DNA from: Bradyrhizobium vignae
Lineage (GTDB): Bacteria > Pseudomonadota > Alphaproteobacteria > Rhizobiales > Xanthobacteraceae
DNA length: 64,000 nt
Assembly: GCF_004114425.1 (NCBI RefSeq)
Contig: NZ_RDQF01000030.1
Span: 1-64,000 of the forward strand
Reading direction: 5' to 3'
Each line of letters opens with the position of its first letter. The first letter of the stretch is position 1. A program made the translations under genes and the position numbers. Shown piece after piece: positions 7,533 through 15,900 of the stretch. The notes below the pieces were generated by a model. That model made no database searches. It was given only the letters and a program-made list of their open reading frames with translations, and was not told where the DNA came from.

Positions 7533-7781
7533 TCAGGGCGGAGGATCTCGACCGACGTACAATACGCCAGCGGCAAATGCGGCCGCCAGCAGCTTAGAAA
7601 CATCAACATGGGCATCCTGAAGAAGTAACGACGATCGAGGCACGGCTGGGGTTGGGCAGGCGTATGTCTGCTTGGGCCCATCGCCGAGACTGCTTCGGCT
7701 AGGATGGGCCATCGTTCGTGACCAGACTGCGACATCGATGAGAACGCCTACTGTATGCTCTTCAGTCTAATGGAGGCCGGC

Positions 7782-8168
7782 TTGGTAAGAAAACACATTT
7801 CGTCGGGATCGTATCTTGAGCCTGAGATCGGCTTCAGCCGCGCGGTACGAGTCGGTCAATTCGTCGCCGTTTCTGGGACTGCGCCGATCTTAGCGACGGG
7901 TGGCACTGCGGCACTAGGCGATGTTCATGCGCAAACGTTCCGCTGTCTTGAAATCATTGACAAGGCTGTCACTGAAGCGGGCGCGACAATGGCGAACATC
8001 ATTCGGACGCGGATCATGCTAACAAATATCGGCCGTTGGCGCGATGCTGCTCGCGCGCATGGTGAGTTCTTTCGTGACATTCGACCAGCATGCACGTTTG
8101 TTCAGGTGTCTGGCTTCATTGATCCCGATTGGCTCGTCGAGGTCGAGGCGGATTGCGTGGTGGAATAG
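7782..8168 (+). CDS. RidA-family (YjgF/UK114) protein
   Basis: RidA-type enzymes hydrolyse reactive enamines and imines; other members have varied roles. I place the start at the TTG at 7782 because GGAGG sits at 7772-7776. An in-frame ATG at 7755 lacks a site. The 128 residues include EIGFSRAVRVGQFVAVSGTA, GDVHAQTFRCLEIIDKAVTE, NIIRTRIMLTNIGRW, and ACTFVQVSGFIDPDWLVEVE, which correspond to the conserved strands and the final EVE/DAVA strand. The usual catalytic Arg is present in the RTRI segment. Its substrate cannot be told from sequence. Confidence 0.8.
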   Translation: MVRKHISSGSYLEPEIGFSRAVRVGQFVAVSGTAPILATGGTAALGDVHAQTFRCLEIIDKAVTEAGATMANIIRTRIMLTNIGRWRDAARAHGEFFRDIRPACTFVQVSGFIDPDWLVEVEADCVVE

Positions 8169-8333
8169 GCAAGGGCTGGCGTAGCTTGGGAAATTCGCTC
8201 TTGGTCCAGATCGGCCAATTGAGGAGCTGGGCTCGACTTCTGCTCGTGATGCTGTGGACGGCTCCTCCACCGGCACGAGAGTGCCAAGGAGTGGGTGCCG
8301 TTTTGAGGCTCCCACGATTCGGAGGAGCAGCCT

Positions 8334-9368
8334 ATGCAGTCAATTTCGACGATTGGCCTTGATATTGCGAAGTCGGTCTTCCAAGTGCACGGCGTTGATG
8401 CAGCCGGCCAGGTGGTCGTACGCCGTCAGTTGAGGCGCCGCCACGTCTTGGCGTTTTCCAGAATTTGCCGCCATGCCTGGTGGGGATCGAAGCCTGCGCA
8501 TCATCGCACCATTGGTCCCGTGAACTGCAGGCGTTGGGGCATACGGTGCGATTGATGCCTCCGGCCTATGTGAAGCCCTACGTCAACCGGCAGAAGAACG
8601 ACGCTACGGACGCGGAGGCGATCTGTGAAGCGGTGACGAGGCCCAACATGCGGTTCGTGCCAACCAAGACAGTCGAGCAACAGAGCTGTCTGATGCTTCA
8701 CCGAGCGCGCCACCTCTTCATCCGCCAGCAGACCGCGATCATCAACTCGATCCGCGCCTATCTTGCCGAGTTTCGGGATTGTCGCACCTGTTGGGCGGCG
8801 AGGCGTCGAGCAACTGCTGGAAGTCGTCGCCGATAAAGCCGAAGACCGAGTCCCGGAGGTCGCCCGGATGTGCCTTGCTGCTCTTGGCGGTCAATTGCGC
8901 GCGCTGAAGGCCCAGATCCTGGAGTTCGACCGCCGCATCATCGCCTGGCATCGATCAAACACGACGAGCAAGCGGCTGGACGCGATCCCTGGCGTCGGCC
9001 CGGCGCTGGCAACAGCGTTGGTCGCAAGCGTTGCCGATGCCAACGCATTCCGATCGGGACGGGACTTCTCGGCCTGGGTTGGTCTCGTGCCAAAGCAGAG
9101 CTCGAGCGGGGGCAAAGACAAGCTTGGCAGCATCAGCAAGCAGGGCGATCGCTATTTGCGTAGCCTGTTCACGGCTGGCGCGCTCGCTGTGATCCGCTAC
9201 GCCAAGATCCATGGCACCGATCATCGGCCATGGCTCACGCGCTTGTTGGCCCGGCGGCCCACCAAGATCGCGGCCATCGCGCTTGCCAACAAGCTCGCCA
9301 GGATGGCCTGGGCGATGAGATGGCGAGGAACGAACGCTACCAGGAGCCGGCCGCGCTGGCGGCCTAAA
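8334..9368 (+). pseudogene. IS110-family transposase, at least three frameshifts
   Basis: The N-terminal DEDD-type start ISTIGLDIAKSVFQVHGVD begins at the ATG at 8334 with GGAGGAG upstream. The frame then jumps at about 8460, into MPPCLVGIEACASSHHW and the segment PYVNRQKNDATDAEAICEAV. It jumps again at about 8772, into GRRGVEQLLEVV, and again at about 9318, into MARNERYQEPAALAA and the stop at 9366-9368. The C-terminal transposase_20 region is recognisable (RLDAIPGVGPALATALVASV, FSAWVGLVPKQSSSGGK, LGSISKQGDRYLRSLF). IS110 elements lack obvious inverted ends and I could not fix the boundaries. The copy is inactive. Confidence 0.85.
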
Positions 9369-9830
9369 CGAGATCGCGTCGAGCATATCCGGCGTGACGT
9401 AACGGTTGGGAAGGAAGAACAGCACGTAATGCAGTGCCGGTCGATCCGGCGATCAGGACAACCCACATGGGCCATGGCATCTCGAATGCGTGCTTTCGAC
9501 CGGGACCTGATCCGCGGAGGGCATTATGGCCAGCGGTCACGTGTACCGCGCGAAAAGGCCGAACACATGGCTGCTCCGACCAATCCTGCAGCGTGAAGAT
9601 TCTTCTTGCCATTCGCTCGGGCGTCTTGATGTCGGCAATGAGGGGTAAGCCGGACGCGGGCCTGATCGCGCAGAACCAACGCGATTGATCCGCACCGGAC
9701 CTCGTCAAGATTTCAATGCCCGCGGCGGCGGGTCTCCGATACGACACAGGATATAGTTACATTTCTTGTTTGAACTGCTTAACTCTCTAATCAACTAAAA
9801 AAACATTTCGAAAAAATCATAGGAGCCGCA
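9369..9830. other. Non-coding stretch after the IS110 remnant
   Basis: No convincing gene on either strand. The first 300 or so bases probably include the right end of the insertion element. A short frame ending MRGKPDAGLIAQNQRD near 9635-9687 resembles a common rhizobial fragment. The last 80 bases before 9831 are AT-rich (ttagttgattagagagtt-like) and may hold the promoter of the next gene. Confidence 0.4.
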
Positions 9831-10208
9831 ATGTCCTCTCCAGAAGAAGATGATCGGCGCGAGTTTTTAAGATCCTGCGGCAGGTTCGCCTGCGTAACAC
9901 CTCCGAAGATCACAGCCTTGCTTTCGACCTCACTTACTAGCAGCGCAATTACCACCTCCGAAGGCCGGGGTCGTGTATGCCTAATAACCGGCGAACTTGC
10001 TTCGGCAGGACGATCGGATCAATGCATTGCTGAAGCAAAGCGATACCGCGACAAGGCTGCCGAGGCAGAACAACTGGCTGAACTCGCGGTAACGGCGGCC
10101 CGTCGCCGAACACTGACCATCATCGCTCGCACTTATCTCCGGACGGCGGCGCAGCTGGAGAGCGTGGCGGAAGCGGAGCGATTCCTGACAGCTTCGTGCT
10201 CGCGATAG
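9831..10208 (+). CDS. Possible hybrid of two short-protein families (125 aa)
   Basis: The N-terminal 45 residues include DDRREFLRSCGRFACVTPP followed by a Ser/Thr/Leu-rich hydrophobic stretch. This resembles the twin-arginine signal (RREFL) of short exported peptides. From about residue 65 the sequence changes to CIAEAKRYRDKAAEAEQLAE and TLTIIARTYLRTAAQLESVA, a two-helix pattern like other short cytoplasmic rhizobial proteins. The two halves look like different families fused in frame, possibly by deletion. The frame is open throughout and starts at an ATG with GGAGC upstream. Confidence 0.5.
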   Translation: MSSPEEDDRREFLRSCGRFACVTPPKITALLSTSLTSSAITTSEGRGRVCLITGELASAGRSDQCIAEAKRYRDKAAEAEQLAELAVTAARRRTLTIIARTYLRTAAQLESVAEAERFLTASCSR

Positions 10209-10543
10209 CCTCGGATGGCACTTCTTGGCGCTGCCATATTGTTTGGCGAAAGGACGGTCAGATCGGCGTAGCTTTCGACGAGTAACGTCGCATCAGCTAG
10301 AGACCCTTATCCTTTCGAATGTCGCCTTGTGGCCCGAAAATGCAGGTCAAGGCAGCATCTCTGGTGTCGGCTCATCGTGGTAAATCGGAAGGAAGCTGCC
10401 GTGCCGAAAGCGGCGCTCATGACCCTGAGCGGACGTTGCTACGGGGCAACACCGGCCGGAAATCTGGGAGTGCGCCGGCTCTTGGAAAGATTCCGAATTG
10501 CAATCGCCGCGAATGGCAATGAGAATCTCTTGGGGGTGGTCAG
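10209..10543. other. Gap upstream of the outer-membrane protein
   Basis: One short plus-strand frame (10329-10547) begins MARKCRSRQHLWCRLIV but has no binding site and runs into the next gene's start, so I do not call it. Nothing else is recognisable. The promoter of the outer-membrane protein gene should lie here. Confidence 0.35.
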
Positions 10544-11467
10544 ATGAGTAACCGACTTATTTCCATTATTATTTGCGGGAGCGTTTTAATCGTAGCAAAA
10601 AGCGCCCCTGTCTTTGCCGCTGATATGGCCGTCAAAGCTCTTCCGTCAGCGCCGCCGCCTGCTAAGTGGGATTGGTCCGGGTTCTATATCGGTGTGGGCG
10701 GCAGCTATAACTGGACCCGTTTCGACCAATCGCTGCAGGGTATATCCGGCCTCATCAGTGTATTTGATGCGGGGGTGCTAACCGCCCAAGGGCAAGAGGG
10801 TGGCCCCTTTTTCGACTACAATCGAAACAAATCCGGTTTCGCCCCCGATGTTCAGTTCGGCTATATGCATCCGTTTGCCGGGGGCGACTGGCTAGCTGGG
10901 CTCAAGTTCAATTATAAATACGCAAACGTCGACTCGAAGCAGAACGTGAGCATTCCGCAAAATGGGACCGGCACCGTGGTAAGCGGACCGAACGCCGGAA
11001 CCTCTGGACCTATCACTGGGTTCTTGGCGATCAGCCCAGCCGAAATCAATCTCAAGCATCAGTTTTCGCTTATCGGCACCATCGGCCGGGCATTCGGCAA
11101 TTTTACGCTATACGCCGGTGGCGGTCCGGCCCTGTTCGGCGTGGAATCCAATTTTATCAATGGGATTCCCTTTGCCACCCAGTCGTTGAGAGGAACGTTC
11201 CCCACCAGCCTGCCGATCACCGTATTTAATCAGAATTGGGTGTGGGGCGGCGCGGCGCAAATTGGTACTACCTATTCCTTTGCCGGCGGCTGGTTCTTAG
11301 ATTTTGCCTACACCTATGCGCGTTCCACGAGCTTCACCATCTCCGACACGGTCGCTGTGTTCAACCAGAATGGGACGTTGTCGACCTCTGGGTCTGCTGT
11401 CTTGAACGCCCAAGAGCGGGTCACCAATCAATCCGTGACGCTAACGCTCAATTATCAATTCCACTGA
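10544..11467 (+). CDS. Outer-membrane beta-barrel protein (Omp25/RopB-like)
   Basis: 307 aa from the ATG at 10544, with GGGGGTGG upstream. Residues 1-26 form a signal peptide ending VFAAD. After a Pro-rich linker comes KWDWSGFYIGVGGSYNWTRF, the W(S/T)GFYIG entry strand typical of rhizobial Omp25/RopB-type porin-like proteins. Alternating amphipathic strands follow, and the last residues are LTLNYQFH, the family ending (YxF) plus one extra residue. The barrel is larger than the 8-strand members. It probably sits in the outer membrane and may stabilise it. Base use is AT-richer than in the core genes downstream. Confidence 0.85.
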   Translation: MSNRLISIIICGSVLIVAKSAPVFAADMAVKALPSAPPPAKWDWSGFYIGVGGSYNWTRFDQSLQGISGLISVFDAGVLTAQGQEGGPFFDYNRNKSGFAPDVQFGYMHPFAGGDWLAGLKFNYKYANVDSKQNVSIPQNGTGTVVSGPNAGTSGPITGFLAISPAEINLKHQFSLIGTIGRAFGNFTLYAGGGPALFGVESNFINGIPFATQSLRGTFPTSLPITVFNQNWVWGGAAQIGTTYSFAGGWFLDFAYTYARSTSFTISDTVAVFNQNGTLSTSGSAVLNAQERVTNQSVTLTLNYQFH

Positions 11468-11483
11468 TCTGATAACGGCGACC

Positions 11484-11900
11484 TCAGCTTGGCCCAAAAG
11501 CGACTTGCGTACTTGCGGTCTTCGCGTCGGCTCTTGAAAGCAAAGCGGAAGTGCGTCTAGCCAGCCGCGTCAGATCTGCCGGCTGACATTCGGGGCAGGT
11601 ATCACCGATCTCGTCCAGGATCTCGGCTACCGCCATGGCAGCCGCCTCCGGCGAAACCCCGGCTGGAGGATCTTGCCGAGCGATCTCGAAGGCGCGCTGA
11701 CGAGCATGTGGATCAGTGCGGTCCCGCATCCATCCGTGCTCTTCGCATTCGTGGATGGCACCGGCCTCCAACAACACAGATCGGGCCCAGCCCTCGACCG
11801 TGCGGTAGGCAGGGCGTCGCTCCCGGAACACCAACATCGCGAACTCCACGGTCTCGGAGAAGGAATCACGGTCCAAGGCCGTCGTTCCGGCGCTTAGCAC
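11484..11900 (-). CDS. Hypothetical protein (138 aa)
   Basis: Reading from 11900, the likely core starts at MLVFRERRPAYRTVEGWARS, contains HECEEHGWMRDRTDPHARQRAFEIA (a charged, His/Cys-bearing region) and EILDEIGDTCPEC. The upstream residues (MLSAGTTALDRDSFSETVEF) may be an extension, with an alternative internal start. The His/Cys pattern could bind metal, but spacing is not diagnostic. The gene is convergent with the outer-membrane protein gene, with 16 bases between stops. Confidence 0.55.
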   Translation of the reverse strand: MLSAGTTALDRDSFSETVEFAMLVFRERRPAYRTVEGWARSVLLEAGAIHECEEHGWMRDRTDPHARQRAFEIARQDPPAGVSPEAAAMAVAEILDEIGDTCPECQPADLTRLARRTSALLSRADAKTASTQVAFGPS

Positions 11901-11967
11901 AGAGCAGGGATTAGCAAATGTAGAGGGCAGACCTTGTCCACCGATTCCGGGACAGGTCTGTGGACAG

Positions 11968-12375
11968 CTATCGTTCGGATTTCAAGAGGTGCCACGGAAG
12001 CACGAGCACTACATTAATCTCGCGATCGAGGATCTTCGAGGCGATGATCGAAATGTGCAACGCGAACTCGTCCTCCATCTCAGCTGCGGCATCCTCGTCT
12101 CGTGCATAGACGTAGAGGATATCGACGTCCACTTGGTCGAACCGGACAGCTCGGAAGAGCCGATCGAAACGGTCTGCGCCCACGATAAGGGCCATACGAG
12201 CAGCTATCGCCTGATCTTGGACGTCAGTGACCATCATAGCGGACGCGCCTCGTAGTGACTCGAAGTCATTTTGCGCGGAGCGCAAGCGGCGAAACTCAGA
12301 AGAGCAATCGTCTGACCCGCTGCTCGAGCTCAGGCATCGGGTGTATCGCCTTAGATAACTTTCGATGTCACTCAA
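11968..12375 (-). CDS. Hypothetical protein (135 aa)
   Basis: Starts MSDIESYLRRYTRCLSSSSG at 12375. It has a helical N-terminus and then alpha/beta-like sequence (ARMALIVGADRFDRLFRAVR, DVDILYVYARDEDAAAEM, LHISIIASKILDREINVVLV) ending WHLLKSER. Fairly rich in acidic and hydrophobic residues, as expected of a folded cytoplasmic protein. No family recognised. The same frame appears convincing over its whole length while both alternatives do not. Confidence 0.5.
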   Translation of the reverse strand: MSDIESYLRRYTRCLSSSSGSDDCSSEFRRLRSAQNDFESLRGASAMMVTDVQDQAIAARMALIVGADRFDRLFRAVRFDQVDVDILYVYARDEDAAAEMEDEFALHISIIASKILDREINVVLVLPWHLLKSER

Positions 12376-12522
12376 CGCTGAATTGTACGAGGAAATCGCG
12401 CTACTTCAGTCAGCGTTGGCTGGCTTAGCAGACGCGCAAATCACGAGCCCTGCTGCGACGATGATCGAGAGAGCTTGCAGCCGCCGCTCAGAATGCGCGT
12501 TTCGCCGGAAGACGTTCATACG

Positions 12523-13260
12523 CTAAACTCCCGGCGGCCCCTGAGCGACGTCAATGACATGGCGGTCAGGCCCAACGGTGATCACTATTGTGTAGCTCTT
12601 TTGAGCTCCGCCCTGATCGGTCGGCGGCGCCAGGTGCAGTTGGCCTCCGTACCATTCGCCGGGCAGAAGTGTATTGTCCTTGATCACCGCTTGCTCGAGC
12701 ACAGCCATATTGCGCTGGCCCGTTTCTATTGTGGCGGAGATCATCGCTTCGTTCTGCGCAGCAGCGTTGCCCTGAGCGATTGCCGCCGCGGTCGGGCTGT
12801 AGAACGTGCCCGTTCGTCCGCTCGGCGTGGTGTAGCTGCCGTATCCGGCGCGGGAGGCGCTGTATGCGTTCGCGCCGGCCGCCACTCCCGTGAGGAGAGC
12901 AGCCGCAACCTGCCGGTTCTTTTCCTCCTGCACCAGCATCTCGTAGGTGACGATCTTCATTTCGAAGTCCGAGCCGGCGGCGTGCTGGATTGCCTCCACT
13001 TGCCCGACCCGAAACTCGACAGGCTGCCGGCTCATGTTGTTGATGCCCACCACGAATACGGGCCGGCCGTTCGCTTGTAGCTGCCGCGCTGCCGGCCGAA
13101 CGAGGACCAAGGAGCTCTTCTGTCGAGAGACGAGGGCGGGCTGTCCGTCCCTCATGAGCGCTTGTTGCTGTGGATTGGACGCTTTGAATGAAACCGTCTC
13201 GCCTGCCGTCATGCAGCCGGCTAGGGCGGCGCAGGCCGCTACAATCACCAAAGTGCGCAT
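12523..13260 (-). CDS. Outer-membrane-type lipoprotein (245 aa)
   Basis: The start is set at the ATG at 13260, which gives MRTLVIVAACAALAGCMTAG: a short signal peptide with lipobox LAGC and Cys17 as the lipidation site. An ATG at 13275 would add five residues. The mature protein has a conserved-looking beta region (SFKASNPQQQALMRDGQPAL, VFVVGINNMSRQPVEFRV), a central Gly/Ala/Tyr-rich linker and a final strand region (WYGGQLHLAPPTD). Lipoproteins of this type are usually anchored to the outer membrane. No partner recognised nearby. Confidence 0.7.
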   Translation of the reverse strand: MRTLVIVAACAALAGCMTAGETVSFKASNPQQQALMRDGQPALVSRQKSSLVLVRPAARQLQANGRPVFVVGINNMSRQPVEFRVGQVEAIQHAAGSDFEMKIVTYEMLVQEEKNRQVAAALLTGVAAGANAYSASRAGYGSYTTPSGRTGTFYSPTAAAIAQGNAAAQNEAMISATIETGQRNMAVLEQAVIKDNTLLPGEWYGGQLHLAPPTDQGGAQKSYTIVITVGPDRHVIDVAQGPPGV

Positions 13261-13498
13261 GTTGAAATGCCCCATCGAAAGGAGCTATGCAAGCGCAACT
13301 TGCGCGCGAGAGCAAGAGCAGTTGGAGCGCGTTCCGCCGCACCCCACCATCAAAAGGACTAAGAGTCACCGGTCTTTGCGAGTGGGCTCGGCTGCGGCAG
13401 CTTCCAACCAAAGGTCGCCATGAGCTGACGCGAGTGGCCTTGCACGGGCCCCTTGATTTCCGAAGCCAGCTGGATGAGCTTGCTGTGGGGAGGGCCTC

Positions 13499-13683
13499 AT
13501 GAAGAAGGGCTTTATCGTCGTTTTGGCGGCGGTTGCAGTGGGAGGCTAGCGGTTGGGTACACGAAAGTTCAAAGGCGGGTGATCACCAAAGGATGCGAAA
13601 TAGGTTTCAAAAAGGAGCCCCTCTGCTTGTATGGGACGGCGCGAGTAGCACCACGTCAGTGCGAGCCGGTGCATTGGAAATAA
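13499..13683 (+). pseudogene. Small secreted protein, frameshifted
   Basis: From the ATG at 13499, MKKGFIVVLAAVAVGG is an ideal signal-peptide start but stops at 13547-13549. One base out of frame, the sequence continues as TKVQRRVITKGCEIGFKKEP, LCLYGTARVAPRQCEPVHWK and stops at 13681-13683, with three cysteines. A single frameshift near 13545 would join the two into a 60-aa secreted protein. It is therefore a degraded gene or a sequencing error. Confidence 0.45.
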
Positions 13684-13722
13684 ATTAGGAAGCATTGCGT
13701 GGCGCCGGAGTCGTAGCCCAGC

Positions 13723-14058
13723 TCAATGTTGTCCTCGCCTCTTCGGAAGTAGCGAGTTCACCAGCGCATGCACTCTGCTGCCAATAGCAAACGTCCTTCC
13801 CTCGGCGCCAATGTAGAGGGTGCCGCTAAGATCTTTGCCGCACAAGCGGTCCAACGGGGAAGGCTCACCATTATCGCCGAGAGCTACGAGACAGTACACG
13901 CCGGGTAAGTTCTGGCAGAGCCGTTTAGCATTAAGCGAATGATGCCTTTTCCATCGGCCTGGAATGTGCTCGTTCCAATGCACTTGCATTCCGGATCGGT
14001 GACAGACGAGAAGCCCGGCGATCTCATACCATGCGTCATCAGCATCAATCACGCTCAT
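13723..14058 (-). CDS. GIY-YIG-like small protein
   Basis: 111 aa from 14058. The segment LPGVYCLVALGDNGEPSPLD, then GTLYIGAEGRTFAIGSRVHA, matches the layout of GIY-YIG nucleases: GVY strand, GxLYIG strand with about 25 residues between, then a helix carrying Arg (GSRVHALVNSL). The classical catalytic Arg is usually 8-10 residues after YIG, and here Arg and Ser-Arg occur at those positions. The domain is truncated after the first helix and lacks the Glu of the full fold, so catalysis is doubtful. It could be a divergent or decayed copy. Confidence 0.5.
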   Translation of the reverse strand: MSVIDADDAWYEIAGLLVCHRSGMQVHWNEHIPGRWKRHHSLNAKRLCQNLPGVYCLVALGDNGEPSPLDRLCGKDLSGTLYIGAEGRTFAIGSRVHALVNSLLPKRRGQH

Positions 14059-14127
14059 TCGGCTCTGCGCTCCGTCCCCGACCGACCAGACCGCGGATGT
14101 TGGCGGACGATGGGCCGGGTTATTTTT

Positions 14128-14274
14128 TCAGAATGAGGCCCATTTCCCCCGCCTTATGTATCCGGCGTGCCGGCCGAGCGCTGCCGCAATCTCCGAGACC
14201 ACACGGCGACGTGCCAGCCATCCCAGCCGCTTCCGCTCAGCCTTAGTCCATTCCTTTGGCTTCCGCGATCTCAT
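14128..14274 (-). CDS. Short HTH-like peptide, C-terminus probably frameshifted
   Basis: Reading from the ATG at 14274: MRSRKPKEWTKAERKRLGWL, then ARRRVVSEIAAALGRHAGYI and stop at 14128-14130. The pattern (a W-T-x-x-E start, then helix, then SEIAAALGR as recognition helix) matches a short homeodomain-like helix-turn-helix family of rhizobia. Shifting one base near 14160 gives AGEMGLILKK and a stop at 14120-14122, which looks like the natural ending. I therefore suspect a frameshift. It probably bound DNA. Confidence 0.5.
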   Translation of the reverse strand: MRSRKPKEWTKAERKRLGWLARRRVVSEIAAALGRHAGYIRRGKWASF

Positions 14275-14606
14275 TTCGAAATAATTGAATGAGCTCGCTA
14301 CGCGCGATACTGGAAATTTACGGTGTCGGCGAGCGACTAAAGGGTGCCGAGCGCCTGTCTAGACGGAAATTAGTGCGGGCGAGCGTCAATGGGGTCTCTG
14401 GTTGTTCTCAGCCTAGCCTTGCCGCAACACAGCCGACCACCGCGCTATGTGTTCCATGCGGCTCGAATAATTAACCGGCTAATGGGTGCGTCGCTCGGGT
14501 TTCTCGCTCGTCATCTTCCTACACGGCCCCAAACCGATTTCGGGACATTCCGCGACCAGAGGGGGACGCAAGGAAGCGCCTGCAGACTCAGGCCCTCGCG
14601 TCCAAG
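14275..14606. other. Gap between HTH-like peptide and PEBP-like gene
   Basis: No gene is supported. Frames on both strands here are short, start without a ribosome binding site and have poor composition. Confidence 0.35.
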
Positions 14607-14981
14607 TCACTTCTTCTCTGGGAATTCCCTTGTGTAGGTCGCTGAGCCGAGATTCGAATTGCCAGCCCCAAATGCAGTGACGGTAACTTGATAAGAATGG
14701 CTGCCACTTGGCGGGCTTGGCGGCGAGTAGTTGTTCAGTGCTCCACAAGCTATCGTAGACTGCCCTTTGTACGGTACCGTTCCCCCACCGTGATTGTAGC
14801 TGGGGACCTGAAGATCAATCATGTGAAACTGCAGGGTTGTCGTCCCCTTTGGCACACCGCTCAATGCAAACACTGGAGAACTGAGGCCGCACCATCGAAA
14901 GCTCATCGAGAATGCCGATGCATTCGCAGTGCTCAAAATGAAGATGGCGGTCGCATAAACACTCAGCCGAACACGCATCAT
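14607..14981 (-). CDS. Secreted PEBP/YbhB-like protein (124 aa)
   Basis: The ATG at 14981 follows GGAGG in the minus-strand reading (ctctggaggagac); a second ATG is next to it. Residues 1-25 form a signal peptide ending ANASAF. The mature part has CGLSSPVFALSGVPKGTTTL then FHMIDLQVPSYNHGGGTVPY. This resembles the SPxxxLSGVPKGTKxL...D and HGGGxxPY motifs of YbhB/phosphatidylethanolamine-binding-like proteins. It is shorter than full PEBPs. The periplasmic ligand is unknown. Confidence 0.65.
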   Translation of the reverse strand: MMRVRLSVYATAIFILSTANASAFSMSFRWCGLSSPVFALSGVPKGTTTLQFHMIDLQVPSYNHGGGTVPYKGQSTIACGALNNYSPPSPPSGSHSYQVTVTAFGAGNSNLGSATYTREFPEKK

Positions 14982-15086
14982 GTCTCCTCCAGAGTTCGCG
15001 ATCATCAAAGTAGATTCGGTTCGACGCTGCAACTGAGCTAAACGGAGGAGCGAGCGCAAGGCAAGTCCCCTGGTAAACCGCTTCGG

Positions 15087-15212
15087 TTAATGGAGAACCC
15101 TCGCGGCCTCAGCGAGCCGGACCCTCTTTCTCAGCTGCTCGAGCTCTTGAAGCATTTTCACAAGATCGGGCGGGGAATGGGCCCGCTCCGAATTTCGGGT
15201 CGCTTGTGCCAT
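15087..15212 (-). CDS. Possible 41-aa helical peptide
   Basis: The frame from the ATG at 15212 reads MAQATRNSERAHSPPDLVKM, then LQELEQLRKRVRLAEAARVL, a good amphipathic helix. An upstream extension to 15269 reads as a hydrophobic start. The ribosome binding site is weak. It may be genuine but is listed with low confidence. Confidence 0.35.
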   Translation of the reverse strand: MAQATRNSERAHSPPDLVKMLQELEQLRKRVRLAEAARVLH

Positions 15213-15469
15213 CGCTCTACGCCTCCATGCCTCGCTGACGACGAGCCACATCAAGGCGCACACGGGCAAATTTTCCCCTGCCCAGAGAATTGCATTTTTA
15301 GCAAATGAGCTGGGGTATGTCCGTGGTCTGAAACCCGGACCGAGATATTACCGCACTACGGCTGTCACGGTGGCGGGACCCAGACTCTCGCTGCTCTTGC
15401 GGTAGAGGAAGGCCTCCCCACCAACCGGCCAAGCTGACGCACCGCCCGGGACAGATACCGCCTCGGGGG

Positions 15470-15703
15470 CTCAAAAAAGCCGACGCAGCCGCCTATTGCG
15501 GCTGTTCCGAGGATGCGTTCGACACATGGGTCAAGAAAGGCTTGGTGCCGGGGGCGATCCCCGGCACTCAGCGTTGGGATCGCAAGGCGATTGATTGGTA
15601 TCTCGACCGGGCGTCTGGTCTTGCTACCGAGAGCGCGTCAAGCGATCCGCTGGCAGACTGGCAGGCTTCACGCGGCTTAAGCAGAGCTGCGAGGAGGCTT
15701 TAG
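15470..15703 (+). pseudogene. Excisionase/AlpA-like HTH protein, start missing
   Basis: The frame reads LKKADAAAYCGCSEDAFDTW, then VKKGLVPGAIPGTQRWDRKA and IDWYLDRASGL, ending at the TAG at 15701-15703. This is the MerR-like excisionase layout (helix, Y/W..G-rich turn, wing PGxxRWDRKAID). No ATG, GTG or TTG lies in frame over the 110 bases upstream, so the 5' end is missing or frameshifted. Its 3' end overlaps the minus-strand membrane-protein gene by 27 bases. As an excisionase-like gene in an integrase-bearing region it may belong to the mobile element. Confidence 0.55.
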
Positions 15704-15865
15704 CGCCTCCACTCCGCGCGCAATCCGGCCAAGCAAGCCGATGACGAGAATCATGAACGCACCGACAATCACGACGCCTACAGCCTGGCCGTAACCAGCC
15801 AGCGTCGCGACTAAACCCACAGCTCCCCAAAAGACGAGCAGAATCCCAAAAGCGAATTTCTTCAC
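15677..15865 (-). CDS. Small membrane protein (62 aa)
   Basis: Starts MKKFAFGILLVFWGAVGLVA at 15865. Two hydrophobic segments (residues 5-24 and 28-46, the second GVVIVGAFMILVIGLLG) are separated by AGYGQ, then a short charged tail RIARGVEAL. It is likely an inner-membrane hairpin. It overlaps the tail of the excisionase-like frame on the other strand. No function recognised. Confidence 0.6.
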   Translation of the reverse strand: MKKFAFGILLVFWGAVGLVATLAGYGQAVGVVIVGAFMILVIGLLGRIARGVEALKPPRSSA

Positions 15866-15900
15866 AGGCTATCTACGCTACCTCTGTTACAATCAAGTCG

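Noticed and set aside
10329..10547. 72-aa frame before the outer-membrane protein
   Set aside because: No binding site, Arg/Cys-rich start, ends inside the next start codon region.
14479..14748. 89-aa minus frame
   Set aside because: Overlaps the PEBP-like gene in another frame and has no start site.
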